From Telmatactis stephensoni (taxonomy: Eukaryota; Cnidaria; Anthozoa; Actiniaria; Isophelliidae), in NCBI GenBank assembly GCA_029948255.1, contig JALIZF010001823.1:124001-188000 (forward strand): a stretch of 64,000 bases of DNA, given 5' to 3'. The notes beneath the pieces were generated by a model. That model ran no database searches, was not told the DNA's origin, and worked only from the letters and a program-made list of their open reading frames with translations. Position numbers and translations under genes: made by a program. Numbering within the stretch: position 1 is the first letter of the stretch; every line of letters starts with the position of its first letter. Shown one piece after another: positions 11,801-23,496 of the stretch.

Positions 11801-14800
11801 TTCACATAGACACTGTGTAATGAAATTCCATTATATTTTAATGACTTTTTGTCCAATTCCATGATATCAAAATTGACCATCGTGCTCAACATCAAATTCC
11901 AAAATAACCTCATTTCTACCATTAAGCTGGAAACAATTTTGTGGAAAATCTAAAATTGACATGCCATGTCTTTGCATTTTTATTGGATAAGACATTAAAG
12001 TTCACCAATCAAAATTTTGAGGCACAGCACAATACAATGTACATACTTTATCACAGTCATATGGAAATGGTTTTATAGATAGAGCATTGCATTAATTTGT
12101 TTGTATACCTGAATACATGGGATTGGATTTTTAGAACATTCATTGTCTTCATCAGCCATGATAGCCTTGCCTTGCTCTCTTAGATAGCCTCTCATACAGT
12201 CACAGATTGTTTTGAGACCATCCTTGACCCTATAGAATAATCTATACATTCTAGCCAGATCTGGGAAACAAAACAAAGTAGAATTTAATAAAATTAATGA
12301 TAAAACAATTTACACTGTATATGCTGTTAGCAATAGCGATTTTAAATCAGGTGACTTCAATTTTGTAGTAACCAGCACTTGCCAATCAAGATCTTGAAGA
12401 AAATGAAAACTGTGTTGAGCAATCTTAGCCATCAAAGCAGTCCCATATCACTGTGATAGAATAGATTCTGTAGGACTGAAAACGACACCACATGCTCACG
12501 GCACGGTTACGGCAGGAATTTTGAATGTTTTTATAGACATCATGGCACTGATACGGTCACGGCACAGTGTGGTACATTTCACACTCATATGAAATCTGCT
12601 CTAGCTATGATTACTGTAGTCCCTGAGGCTGAAGGAAATCTCTGCAATTACCTTACTTTCTCAATAAAACACCAGGATATTTATTAAAAACTTGGCATGG
12701 AAGACCTGGTGTTTGTTCAGGGACTTAATTTTAATCAAGAAAGTATGTGTATGGCAATGGCTCTGAACACATTATTCTACAATCATAGTTTAAAATAGTG
12801 TAATCAATCAAACAGAAGTACTCAGTGCTTTAAGACATCATCAGTCCTTTTCTGATGGTCTTTACACACTCACCATCAATTTTGTTATGTTTTAACATAT
12901 GGATCACTCCTGAGTTTTCCATGTCTACAATTGTTTTCATATGATTTCTTATAAGCTCTTCTTCCACAACCTAAAAATACATGATAGTATTAAAGCAGAT
13001 ATTTATGATAACAACAAGTAAAACAGGATAGTAAAAAGACTCGTTATCTGCCAACCATCTGGTTGGCAAGTACATCATCATGGTGATCGATGAATGCAAT
13101 AGAGTTATTATACATGATTAAAGTATTGGCTGCATCTCATGCTTCATAAAATTTATTTAATGCTAAACAACTTCAATGTCAACAGACAAAAAGAATAGAC
13201 AGTACATGCAGGTGCAAAGCAAAACAAGCAAAGATGCAGCCAAGAGGGAGCAATTCTCCACAGTAATAATATGCGAGGGCATGTAAAATAGGTGACTTGT
13301 AACAACCTTACTACTGACCAGCTTCCTATACTCTGTTAACTTTGATAAAAATTAATGAACAATCTTATTCACCTTTATTATAGAATCCTCTGTACTTGGG
13401 TCAAGATAATGCTTTGCTCTTTCAGACTCTTCCTTTATTCTTGCCTCCACCTAGAACAATACCAAGTGTATTGAATATTGTAAACCTGTTCACTAGATCC
13501 AAAATCACATACAACAGACTTCAAATAAAATAATGTTATCTTGTTTTTCTTCAGAGGTCAGGTCAGGTAACATGTAACATGTAACCCAGTACTACCTGCC
13601 ACATGGACGGGTTGTCGGCGTCTAAACTGGCTCCCCCACCAGGTTCTTTCTGGTGAGGAGGGTGGCATGACACCCAGCAGGAATAAAAACAAGACCTGTC
13701 AAAGGGCGGATGAGCTTGACTGAGCCAACGGCCATCATGCATCAGTGAACTTTTATTTTATTGTGTTTTGATTGTAATTTTAAATTACAGTAATTTGTAG
13801 TATTAGTAATTTGTAGTGCAGTAATGTATAGTGTATTTTAAAATTAATTTTCATGGTACGGACTGTGTAGCGGCAGCCCAAGGCGCCATCCTATGCTCAC
13901 AGTCTACCAATGCATGTTCAGTATATGTTTTTGTAAAGCGCCTAGAGCAGATTTTGGATAGGCGCTATATAAATGATCATTATTATTATTATTATTAGAG
14001 ATGAGTGCATTATCTGGAGTATGAATTCTCTTGTGCTCAGTTCCTTGAACTAAAATTCTTTTTTTTTTTTTCAATAAGAATGAAATGAGGAACATCAATC
14101 AAGGCAGGTAAATATGGAATATGTAAGAAGCTATATCTGACAGCAGTCATGGCATCATCTGAGAAAACTATAAAGTCATCTGGATAAGTAGCAAAAATCA
14201 TGACATTGAGTGCTGAGGAGTTCATAAAAAAGCTAATATCTCTGATTACTGTATATTGTCAAAAGATGACACTTACTCTTTCCATATATATGGAAGCACT
14301 GTTTTCTGCTAACACAGTCTGACCTTCCAGCTGGGGAAAAAAGAGAATACTTTTAGAACAATTGAAGATTTCAAAATGAACACATCCCAAGTGACAATTT
14401 GGACAATTTCTCAATTTTTTCAAAGTCGTTCAAAGAGGTGTTGATGGACTTTTCGAACCTAAATGTCAAGCTTTCTTCACGTTTATTGCTAAAAAAAGGC
14501 TTAGAGAAGCCCACCAATACCATTTTGAACCAATGTTTAAAAAAATTGTTCAAATCATCGCTTTGGACATTTTCATTTTGTACCCTACATTGTTGTAAGC
14601 ATTCTTCAGGCTCATTGTTCCACTAGAGGTTGAGAATTTTTGATGTAATTCATTGTAGATTAAGGGTTCCCTGTGAAAATGACCTAAGTGACTTTTCGAT
14701 GGATGTCCAGAGATAAATATTTCAGCATAGGAAAGGTGATTGATATCATTTTATACTATTGGAAAAAAACATCAAAAAGATCACTTAGGCCATTTTCACA

Positions 14801-17800
14801 TGGAACCCTTCATTAATGTAGTGATAATGGGAAACCGACTGCAATTATTTATAACAAACTGGTGTCATTTACCCTGTAAAATTCTGCCGATTCCTCCAGA
14901 AAAGGTGATTCAAAGTCCTCTTCATAGACCAGCCTTGAGTCAATACCTAAAATCATTAACATTTGGCAAGCATTCCTGATAGCCATCCTAGAATCATTCA
15001 AGATCAAGATACAATACTGTAAATAACATAGATAACAGATAATGTCAATTGTCTACATTATTCAACATTGAAGTTTTTACATAATATAGAATCTGCTCTA
15101 ATCCAGCTCCGTAAATGCAAATCAATGTTGACATGGAAAATTATATTAATATAGTATGACAACTAATTAACAAATATTTACTTATAGATAAACAAGTAAA
15201 TAAGAGCAATAGGAAACAACATTTTGGTGTTATTCTTCACCATTCTAAAATTATACTAAGATTTCAAAGTCAAAGTCTATAAAGTTGCTAATTTGCAATT
15301 GTGACAACTACAGAAGAAAATGTCAGCTACATGTACAGTGAAGAGAGAAGAGAAATTTAAGAGCGGCTTTCATATGACTGTGAAAACAGCATGGTCACAG
15401 CACAGCACAGTTGAGGGAGGAATTTTGATTGATTTGGCACTGACAGTCATGGTATATACCATTTCACACTCACACGAAAACTGCTCAACTATTGATGTAT
15501 ATTGTTTTTTAGAGAGAGAAGAGAGAGGGTGCTACGAGAGAGAGAGAGTGTTTATAGTATTTTTATTAGTTAGACTGGACATCTTGTTACTGTAAGACCA
15601 GTGTTTGTAATGCTGATAGATCTTCCAGTTTAAATAAAGTATTTAATTAATTAATAATTAATTAATTAATTAATTGATGTCAAGTAATGGACAGTATCTT
15701 ACCTGTCAACTACTTCTCCATTGCGTTCTTTTCTCACCATGGTCAACAGGGTTTGGCATAGATGGTCTCTGATGTTACCATACCTTACAACCTAAATATA
15801 TGACAAAAGAATGATGGTTACTTAACTGAATATTTATATCAAGGACTATAATGAGCTTAAATATTGACCAACACTACAGGTTACAGATAGACTTGGCTAG
15901 AATAGCTATAAAGTTACCATTTTATATCAGTTCAGGGACTGAAAAGTTGAACAGGTATATCTGTTTCTCAACATGCTGTCCCAAAAATCGTGAAAATTAA
16001 AGAGAGCATGCACTTTGAGAAACTTCCAGAAACTTTATCGGAAGGTTAATTGGCCAGTTTGATAAGTTATCAGGCCTTTCAAGAAATGGGCCCTACTGTA
16101 GATTACAGAAAATGGCTGACTTGGGAAAAAAAAGCTTTGAGTATTAAAAGTTTGAATAAATATTAATCAAAGGGTATCTGACAATGACCTACCTTATCCC
16201 TAAAGAGAATCAGTCCTAAATTATAGACATTATCTACACCATTTTGAGTTACATAAACTCTATCCTGAAATACAAACAAATAAACATGTTATACACTTGT
16301 ACAAGGAGGTGTTAAGGGGTTAAGGAGAAAAGTGGATGACTCCTTATAGTCTGAAAATCGGGCAACTGGTATATTTGTATCCAAAGGAGTTTTGATCTTG
16401 AGGACTGTGTGATGTCAGTTGTGGACATTATCTGCCATGTATAAAGATGTTAAATGTTTTGCATGCTGTGTTCTATCAATTTGATTTTTGGGTTTCCTGT
16501 GGCTAAGAGAAACTTGATAATTGGGATTCCTGTGGTCAAGTTTTAATGTTTGGATTTCCTGTAGTTAATAGTATCAAATCGGTATCATCAAATCACATGA
16601 ATCATTTCAAAAGTATCAAATACAAATGCATTTACCATATACATAAGAATATCACGAATCATAACCATTGAGGTCTGATGGTCATTCCAGGCAGCATTTA
16701 AAGTGTCCAGGAAATTATTGCTCAAGGATGCAACAACTTCTTTGCGAATCTGAAGACAGAACAACACCATATCATAAGTCTGATTTATGAAAATCAGAGC
16801 TTTGGGGTGTTTGAGCATTATACATGTAGAGTTTATCCTCCCTGGGTAAACATACTACCCTATAGTCATGGTGCTATAGTTATTCCCAATTGTAAGTACT
16901 AGATGTACAATTTACCGTGTGCTAGGATAACACAAAGGCTACAGCTCTATATAGATGACATGCAACAAATGATTTTAGCGTATAACTGTGGATGTTAAGA
17001 AACAACAATCTACTAAGACAGGGGCATATCCAAGGGGGGGTCCCAGGGTGGCCGTGACCCCCCTTTGAAAACAAAAAGATGATAGAAATAAAAGAATCTG
17101 ACTGGAGAAAGATTGAGAAATTGGAAGTGTGACCCCCCTTTGGTGGAAAATGGAAAGTGTGACCCCCCCTTTGAAATATTCTGGATACGCCCCTGTAAGA
17201 AACTAGTGAATCACATGTAAGACCCACCTTCTCCTCTAAATGTTCAGTTACAACTATTTTCAAACCATTGTACAACCTTTCACCATGTTTATGAAGGACC
17301 ATAGTATAAGCATTCCTACAAATCAAAAGACATTATTTACTGCTGCAACTAAAAGTCCATGTCTAATTTGTATAGGCACATGCTACAATAAGCCCCTAGC
17401 ATGATGACGTTTTAGTCCCCTCTCTATACCAGAATCCTTCTTGAGTACCTTTTGTTCAGTAATTAAAACTATTGTGTTTGTATTCTTAAAGGAATATAAA
17501 ATTTGAAAATGAAAAGCTCTTGAAAAGGATTCTCGTATAGAGAGGGGACAAAAATGTCATCATGCTAGGGGCTTATTGCCTGCAACTGTGTCAGACAAGA
17601 TTATGAGCTAAGAATAGGTCTTAAGACTACTATCAATCTAACGCAAAATTCAGACAGTCATACATAACATGTACAAATAGGTGGAGATTTACTGGTGAGG
17701 TCAGAAGACTTGGAAAACTCCACCAATTTACGTGGCGGTCTGAACATTGTTTGAATTACTGTCCTGATCTTTGTCAAGACTTTTGTTTGGCTCCGCATTT

Positions 17801-20800
17801 AATTATGCAAATGGCTGTAAATGGATTCACTGCACACCTAAGATTAGTTTTGAAGGTTTTTCAACCAAAAACATGGGGATTCATATTTCTACTGAATTAT
17901 TGCTGCAAGCGAAGCAAGATAATCAATTTTAGTGAAAACAAAAAACGTATACAAGAAGTTATTCTTTAACAAAGAACGTAATTAATAAAAGAAAATATTT
18001 GCTTCACTCAGAGTGAAAAAATATTTTGAACTGTATGTGTCAACAACGCTCGAGAATTATATATTTTGGAAGTTCGTCACACAACACACAGAAAGCAAAC
18101 AAGAAAAATTGATATATATGAGAAAGCAGTATTCTTTCATGAGTTTTAGGTGAACAATTCCGCTTACATGGATACACCAACTGTTTTTCTGCTCACAGCA
18201 TTTCACTTTCTATTAGAAACGGCTACTATAGGTTTCACTAAGTCTAAGGAAGCATCTGGCAAAGAGAAATGCTGTCAAGCAACAAAATTGTTGTGCCAGC
18301 ATTTCTTTTGTGGCTACTCAAGGTGTTCGGCCCAAGACACTGTGAGAAAGGAATATTGTGGTACAACCTGTATAATAATAACTCTCTAAACAGACATCGT
18401 TATTATATAATATATTATATATTATATAGACCTTTTTCAAGTTTGTTCATACTGCTGTAAAATTAGACAACAGACGCATTGGTGCAGGGTTAGCCTTGAG
18501 TCAAGGTAAATTATTTGAAAATACCAGTGAGAAAAGTAAAACATTTTGACAAAGAACAATACAGAAATTGATTTTAATTCCATGGGTCTTTCTTGAAAAG
18601 GAGGCTAACCCTGCATAAATGCGCCTTTTGTTAAGTAGCTCAGCGAACTCTAGCAACTGGAAACTGGCCTATTGAGTCTTTTTGTTTTGCTTTCTTGGTT
18701 TAATCCAATTTGTTATAACAAACCTGTAAAGTTCTTCAAAACTAAGACCACTGTTATTCTTTTTCTGGATTTCTTGAATGGCATTTTTCAAGAGGTTCCA
18801 GATGTCCTCTACATACTTCTCATCCATAGTCATCTAGAATATACAAATGATCAAAAATCTCAACTCCAATTACTTCCTCATTGCCATACATGTATTACAT
18901 ACATACATGATTGAGACTCCCTCAAAAGGGCTTTTCAGCTCAATTTACAAATCCTAACTAAATAATATAAATCAAACATAAATGGATTAAGAATCCCAAC
19001 TGGCAAGGAGGCAAACCAGTTGGCTATATTACAAGCATGGCCGAGAAACTGAATTTGAACTAATCGAAATCGGAACAAATTCAGTCTCAGCTAGTGGCCA
19101 GAGCGGGAATCGAACCTGGGACCACCAGATTGCAAGACCAACGCTCTGACCACTCGGCCATGCTGCGTCCTATGACCTCCATATTTTAGTTATTACAACT
19201 TTTTTCTACCAACAGTGATATCCACTTTGTGGATGTCTTACAAAACAAGGACAGTGCTGACATGTTTATCCATTCAAACCTGTAGAGCAGATTTTATGCA
19301 ACTTTGAAAGGGCTTTTGATGGTGTCCTTTGGATAAGGCCATTATCCACTGGTTCAATTGCTCTGACTACCCTGTGTGATGATGCTGGTGGATCACACTA
19401 ACAATGAGACAGTGAGGGCCTGTGATATACCGTGTCTAAGTGTTTTAACCAGATAAAAAAATCAGTTTTGACCAATCAAAATACTGACACAAAACAACAA
19501 ACTACACAGACTTTTTCAAAGTCATATGAAACTTGCTCTATGCACTGTGTAGGTGCAGTGGTGAATAGCTACAGAAACAACAATATGTTATAATAATGAT
19601 CCATCAATTTTAGATGGTAATAGTGAACCATCTGCACCGTACGGTAAGTGGTCGGTAATTGGTCGGTAAGTGGTCGGTAAGATAACGGTAATATATGGTC
19701 GGTTAGGTAATGGTAATTGGTCAGTAAGGTAACAGTAAGGGTCAACAGTAAGTGGTCGGTTAGGTAATGGTAAGTGGTCGCATAAACATAAGCAACATAC
19801 GCAGACTCAGTAGTGTACTGCTCATTCGCTTTGCTTGTCTTTTCTCACACCTCATTGATCAATGCAGTACTGAGTCTGCGTATGTTGCTTATGCTTATGC
19901 TTATGTCGCTAGTGAGGACCAGGCTTTACAAAAACAACTTTAAACAACTTTATTAGGTCATTTTTTCCATCTTAAAGAAAGAAGACAGTTTTGAAGTGAT
20001 ACAAAGCAGCAGTATAAGCACTAAGGTCTGGCTTTTATCAATGATGGCTCTGAAAAGATCCGATTGGTTTTGTTGCTTTTGTCTTCAATAACCAGCAGCG
20101 ATGTCTCGAAGTATAGCGAGTAGCAGATCGGTGTTGGCGTTCTGTCTCTTTCACGTAAACTCTTCCAGATATTCTGGAATTCTTTCATAACTGGTGCCGC
20201 TCATTCCGCTCTTCCATTTCCGTTTTACCGTGCTCCAAAGTCCCTCGATGTTGTTGGTGTGCACGCCTGTGTGCGGATCGACGAAATTCTCGGAATGGTT
20301 GACCATGAGATGGTATAACCATACCAATTTAGTGCATGATAGGTGCCTGTAGTCATCTGAGTAAATCGTGCTGCCAGGTAGAATGTGCCGATGATTATTG
20401 GTAAGAGCGTAGCAAGCGTATGATATGGAACTCGGAAGAGGACGACTTTCTTCGTTGGTCTGTCAAGGGCACCAAACACCCATGGACCTTCTCCAAACAT
20501 TCCCTGGTGGTACTTTTGTTTTACACCAAACTTCGACTCGTCAGCCAACGCAGCAGAGAACAGACCAGCCAACCAAGATCAGAACCAGAAGATTTGACCT
20601 GACAAAGATCCATGACCAATACGGTGCTGTGTTGAGAGTAATCCAGTCTGAACATTGTACCATACGCAATGCCTTCAGACTGGCATCAATCTCATACAGC
20701 ACCATCTGCGACTTTGTTTCCATTGCTGAACTCCGCATTGAAGAGGAAAACAACTACATAGAGACATAAATACTAGCGATCAGTTAGGATTTCTTGTGAA

Positions 20801-22916
20801 ATCAAATACACTTATTTCTAAGTTATAAGGTAAAATACAGAATACCAAAAATAGCCAGGATGGCACTGTCTTACAGCCTGTACTCTTCACCTTTGCCAAT
20901 GAATTCCAGTAGGGAATTAGCCAACCAACTCACTGTCAACTCAACTAATCATCTTTGTCCTTGACACTCTGAAAGCTTCTTTGGTTTCAATGGTGGAGCA
21001 GGCAATCTCATTGACCAGGCAATCTCATTGACCAGGCAATCTCATTGACCAGGCAATCTCATTGACCAGGAACTCAATAACAAGTAATCCCAAGAAGACT
21101 TTGTATTGGCCTTTTCACAACTTTTGGTCTTCAACCTTCCATTCCCACTTGATCATCAAACACTCATGCTGAGACCTTCATCTTTCTGCCAAGGTGGGCA
21201 ATTGAATTTTCCTTCATTTTTGAACACTACATGTATATTGACCATTTTCTTCTCTGCATTCTACTGCTACATCCTCTACCAATATCATGCATGCTTCATC
21301 AATAACTGTATCTAGCACCAGCATACCTTCCAAAAACCATTCATCAAGGACCTGGCTATTCACTAATTCCATATAAATTATTGCTTAGATTTTCACTGGT
21401 AAAATCATCAACTTCAAGGAACTTCTCTCAGAGAATATTCTGATGGACAAGCCCAACCCCCATTTCTGTTAGACAGGAGTGTGGTTATAACTCATATAAC
21501 TAAGAAGCCTAAATGTAAAATTACCAATACTGTTACTTGGTTTAAAGCTTCACTATTGATACCCTTTCTTTGCTTCTACTTTCCACATCACTGAGCCAAC
21601 TTGCCCAAATACAAGCTTGTAAGAACAGCTCATCAGTAAAATTTTGACTTGCAGTGATTTCAAATAAGAGGGTGAATGAGGTCTCAAAACATTTTTTTCA
21701 GAAAAAATGAAGCTCTGTGGTAGAAATTGCAATGTCATTTCCTGCTGCCTCAAGCTTTGTAAATGATAACAGGTGTTATACTACACACTTGTGATCATGA
21801 TGACAAGATGATGATGATAATAATGATATTGATGATGCTAAATGGAGGAAATGACATAGTGTAAAGCCTGGTTTTCAATGCCATGCAAGCAAAGAGCAAA
21901 AGGATAAAAAAATTCGTTTTTCTTGTGCTTGTGTTTCTGATATGTGCGTGCTTCGCTAGTGAAAACCAGGGTTAAGGCAGATTTATTGACTGTGCTATGC
22001 CATACCATGCTGTGACCTTACTCAATATAATAAACATCTGTCTTATTTAAAACATAGCACAGACAGTTTCACAGTCATGTGAAATTTTCTAGATTTATCA
22101 CATGCAAAGGGATGTGCCCTAGAAAACACTTTTGAATTTCATCAACTTATGAGACCCAAATTACAGTAATTCTGAATATTTTCTGTAATGTTTTATGAAA
22201 GATTAACCAATAAAAGGTTAAAAATCAAATTCAATTAAAAAGCCAGAACATCACAGGCAAAGAATTAGGCCTCTTCAAAAAAGGGACTGGAAAATTTTAT
22301 TCTCAAGTAGCTTTCAACTGCAGGAGGCAGAAATTTCCATATTGTAATTTGTATTCTTTAAAAGCCGGACAAAATATAAACAAACACTAAAAACGACATA
22401 ATTGACACAAAAGCTAAACGTCTCATACTTGATAAAGGTTACTTCGATAAACAAACAAACTCAAAATGGTGAAAGTCTATAAAAGTCAAATTTTAAAACA
22501 CACAAATTGTCAGGCGTTGCAGAGTAATTTTTTTCACAGCTTCTTGTATGGACTGTAGCACTCAATTGTACAGGATTTGCAATACCAAATAACGGAGATT
22601 GGAGCGCTTGTGTTGCTACATAGATTATCGAGTGGTTGGTATTTTGGAAACCATCAAAAATTGGATTCACAGGCCAACCATCGCTGGTCAACAGGTACAA
22701 CACTTGTGGGCTCGAACCCAACCGATTTGGCGGGTTGTTGTCGCTTGCTGCCACTGTCGATATATCTATTATCTTTGCAGAAAAACTCCAAAACATCCTT
22801 ACCGCAAGTACATACAAAAAGATAGGTCAAGTACAAATACATAAGAAAAAACCTACCGGAAACGCCCGGATTCTCATTTTCGTCGTCTCCTTCTTGCTCG
22901 TTCGCATGCTCGACAT
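4417..22916 (-). CDS. CUL3: Cullin-3, E3 ubiquitin ligase scaffold (24 coding exons found)
   Basis: Scaffold of CUL3-RING ligases: it binds BTB-domain adaptors at the N-terminus and RBX1 at the C-terminus. Exons 5' to 3': 22857-22916, 18724-18833, 17228-17315, 16636-16749, 16193-16264, 15703-15791, 14873-14987, 14277-14330, 13373-13450, 12874-12970, 12109-12260, 11354-11440, 11176-11265, 10136-10204, 9913-10014, 9675-9782, 9197-9321, 8869-8920, 8304-8345, 6280-6397, 6069-6137, 5693-5765, 4991-5060, 4417-4523. All have AG/GT borders and phases join in frame, giving about 713 codons; animal CUL3 is about 768. Diagnostic segments are [27 protein letters not shown] and [14 protein letters not shown], so this is CUL3 rather than CUL1, 2, 4 or 5. 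A segment of about 45 codons expected between 8304 and 6397, and the final ~7 codons after 4417, were not found. The ATG sits in a GCCGCCATG context. Confidence 0.96.
5405..5517. mobile_element. MITE, TATATGAGCC / GGTTCATATA family, copy 1
   Basis: Inverted ends CTGATTATATGAGCC and GGTTCATATAATCAG flank AGGTTGGCCCGGTTAAG and its imperfect complement. The same family recurs at 33422 and, more diverged, at 60113. It lies in the intron between CUL3 exons 22 and 23. Confidence 0.7.
6500..6903. mobile_element. Inverted-repeat element carrying a 19-bp minisatellite
   Basis: GTGCAGATTTAGAGCA at the left and TGCTCTAAATCTGCAC at the right are inverted repeats bounding about 400 bp. The left half (6530-6733) is about 11 near-identical copies of AACGTTGGACGTAACTGTT. 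Confidence 0.7.
7175..7425. repeat. Direct duplication of a GAT-rich ~115-bp segment
   Basis: Two successive blocks (about 7175-7290 and 7310-7425) share the order: GACTAT, (GATGAT)n, GAAGAAAAAGATGATGAT, TTATTGAGGAAC, GTCAATATGATGATGATTC. They are diverged microsatellite-bearing duplicates. Confidence 0.7.
8304..10204 (-). CDS. CUL3: CUL3 exons 14-19: cullin homology region
   Basis: These exons encode the start of the cullin homology domain that packs against RBX1: [16 protein letters not shown] (9913-10014), [18 protein letters not shown] (9675-9782), [15 protein letters not shown] (9197-9321), [14 protein letters not shown] (8869-8920) and a short 14-codon exon, 8304-8345. The next conserved segment, which in other animals links an LNATFYG-like stretch to the helix before IPERDL, is missing from the roughly 1.9 kb that follows. 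The 69-nt exon at 10136-10204 uses a weak GTTAG donor. Confidence 0.93.
8625..8834. repeat. TTGA tetranucleotide microsatellite
   Basis: About 210 bp of ATTGATTG with a few GTGAGATTG and GGTTGATT interruptions, in the intron between CUL3 exons 18 and 19. Confidence 0.9.
10351..10663. repeat. Pentanucleotide array ATTGC / AGTGC / ATTGT
   Basis: More than 60 tandem 5-bp units in segregated blocks: ATTGC, then AGTGC, ACTGT, ATTGT, ATTGC, ATTGT. The 5-bp period leaves all frames open, giving spurious MQCNA and CIALH-type open frames. It lies within a CUL3 intron. Confidence 0.95.
10828..10980. mobile_element. Palindromic MITE
   Basis: The left arm, AACATTGTATGTAAGAACTT, is mirrored by CGAGAACAAGTTCTCACAGA plus CAACATT at the right. 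An internal ATTGGTCGACC...GGTTGACCAG pair adds a second inverted repeat. Confidence 0.6.
13555..13998 (+). mobile_element. 3' end of a non-LTR retrotransposon with ATT tail, copy 1
   Basis: A sequence ending GTAAAGCGCCTAGAGCAG, GGCGCTATATAAATG and then (ATT)n is typical of LINE-type or LINE-mobilised SINE 3' ends. It includes a CACCAGG/CCTGGTG-like stem near 13640. The right ~290 bp is nearly identical to the minus-strand copy at 52369-52655, which stops at GTCAAAGGG as expected of 5' truncation. Confidence 0.75.
14655..14819. mobile_element. MITE, GATTAAGGGTTCCCTGTG ends
   Basis: Left TAAGGGTTCCCTGTGAAAAT is matched inverted by ATTTTCACATGGAACCCTTC at the right, bounding 165 bp in a CUL3 intron. 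Confidence 0.7.
16193..22916 (-). CDS. CUL3: CUL3 exons 1-5: N-terminal extension and BTB-binding repeat
   Basis: Exon 1 (22857-22916) encodes 20 residues ending in MRIRAFP. Exon 2 (18724-18833) continues [15 protein letters not shown] and [10 protein letters not shown]; exon 3 (17228-17315) gives [18 protein letters not shown]; exons 4 and 5 continue through [19 protein letters not shown]. In known CUL3 structures the N-terminal extension and first helices of this repeat form the BTB/BACK-binding surface. These residues are almost unchanged from the vertebrate protein, so adaptor binding should be intact. Intron 1 is about 4 kb, the largest found in the gene, and holds most of its mobile-element debris. 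Confidence 0.95.
17020..17195. mobile_element. MITE, GGGGC(G/A)TATCC family, copy A
   Basis: Ends are GGGGCATATCC and GGATACGCCCCTG, with internal GTGACCCCCCTTTG repeated three times. It is nearly identical to the copy at 54131-54305 (about half a dozen differences by eye), so the family moved recently. It lies between CUL3 exons 3 and 4. Confidence 0.8.
17386..17578. mobile_element. MITE with AATAAGCCCCTAGCATGATG ends
   Basis: Left AATAAGCCCCTAGCATGATG and right CATCATGCTAGGGGCTTATT are exact inverted repeats. The homology continues inward through TCCCCTCTCTATACCAGAAT. Confidence 0.8.
18470..18628. mobile_element. Short inverted-repeat element beside CUL3 exon 2
   Basis: GCATTGGTGCAGGGTTAGCC and GGCTAACCCTGCATAAATGC are inverted at a spacing of about 150 bp, ending about 95 bp before CUL3 exon 2. 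Confidence 0.6.
18925..19175 (-). mobile_element. tRNA-derived SINE
   Basis: Read on the minus strand it opens with a tRNA-like head: A-box-like ATGGCCGAGTGGTCAGAGCG and B-box GGTTCGATTCC. A non-tRNA body and an (ATGT)n tail near 18890-18910 follow. The anticodon stem pairs poorly, so it is not a working tRNA gene. Confidence 0.7.
19640..19775. repeat. Degenerate GGTAAGTGGTC repeat
   Basis: About ten irregular copies of GGTAAGTGGTCGGTTA-like units directly abut the next inverted-repeat element. Confidence 0.6.
19776..19909. mobile_element. Palindromic MITE, GCATAAACATAAGCAAC ends
   Basis: Left CATAAGCAACATACGCAGAC is mirrored at the right by GTCTGCGTATGTTGCTTATG. The arms are about 45 bp each around a short loop. 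Confidence 0.8.
20085..20760 (-). pseudogene. Decayed Merlin / ISXO2-type DDE transposase
   Basis: Minus-strand frames together show [67 protein letters not shown] and [12 protein letters not shown], in the order of ISXO2-like (IS1016/Merlin) transposases. Catalytic Asp, Asp and the TNNIEG glutamate are visible. A frameshift falls near 20385-20400. A TGA stands where a sense codon is expected after EEFT. Further shifts break the N-terminal part (20541-20753). It lies in CUL3 intron 1, in the same orientation as CUL3. Inactive remnant. Confidence 0.72.
20999..21068. repeat. 17-bp tandem repeat, four copies
   Basis: Four copies of AGGCAATCTCATTGACC with almost no divergence, in CUL3 intron 1. 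Confidence 0.9.
21864..21972. mobile_element. Short inverted-repeat element with AGCCTGGTTTTCA ends
   Basis: AGCCTGGTTTTCA and TGAAAACCAGGGTT are inverted at about 110 bp spacing. A similar GTGAAAACCAGC end occurs near 8177. Confidence 0.5.
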
Positions 22917-23496
22917 GGCGGCAACTTGTTTCTGTTATGATAAGAACTCTCGACAATAATAAAATTCCTGTGGTTCTAAGTTCAAAATTAGCGATCCCTT
23001 CAAATAGATTACTGTCTATGCTGCCTCTCTGAACGAGCTTTGAGTATTTTTAGTCCATTTTGGTGCAATTAATGCAATTTTTTGGAGTGACTACCAGGGC
23101 TTCATGGTTTCTCGACAGTCCTGCCACCATTTATATATCCCAGAATTCTTTTGGACATGACGTCAGGATTGTACAAACGCATGCGCAAAGCTGCTCACTC
23201 TTCAACTATCAACAAGGCTTGGTTACAAATTGGAATGTTATTTTCGGATCGGATGGAATTCTTGATCGTATATTTATACGGTTTGGTTTTTTGACCGATT
23301 GCCCTTTGTAAATGATTTACCTTCACACTCAAATCGCACTGATCTTGTTTGACCTTTTATGTATTTTTATCAACACGTAGATGTGTTGGAACCTGTGTGG
23401 TTTGCGCCCGATCTTTGCTAATAAACTGAACCATTCAAAACCGAGGGACGTCAAGCGAGCTGACAAAATCAATATATTCGAAACCATATATTCTGG
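22917..23496. promoter_or_regulatory. Putative bidirectional CUL3 / RCBTB1 promoter
   Basis: The CUL3 start codon (minus, 22916) and the likely RCBTB1 5' UTR exon (plus, ending at a CTGG/GTAAGT donor at 23496) lie back to back, leaving at most about 580 bp for both promoters. I see no clear TATA box in a fixed position. The interval is free of the palindromic elements that crowd both flanks. Extent and shared use are inferred from gene orientation only. Confidence 0.5.
23400..23496 (+). other. RCBTB1: Probable RCBTB1 5' UTR exon (3' end)
   Basis: A strong GTAAGT donor follows 23496, and coding exon 1 begins after a long T-rich acceptor (TTTTTTTTCAG) at 24165, five bases before the first ATG. 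A non-coding leader exon is therefore needed, and this is the best donor upstream. The left border is arbitrary because the transcription start cannot be read from sequence. Confidence 0.4.

Noticed and set aside
19090..19170. tRNA gene (minus strand)
   Set aside because: A- and B-box-like sequences are present, but the anticodon arm pairs poorly and a SINE body and tail follow. The same applies to 36148-36222 and 43149-43222.
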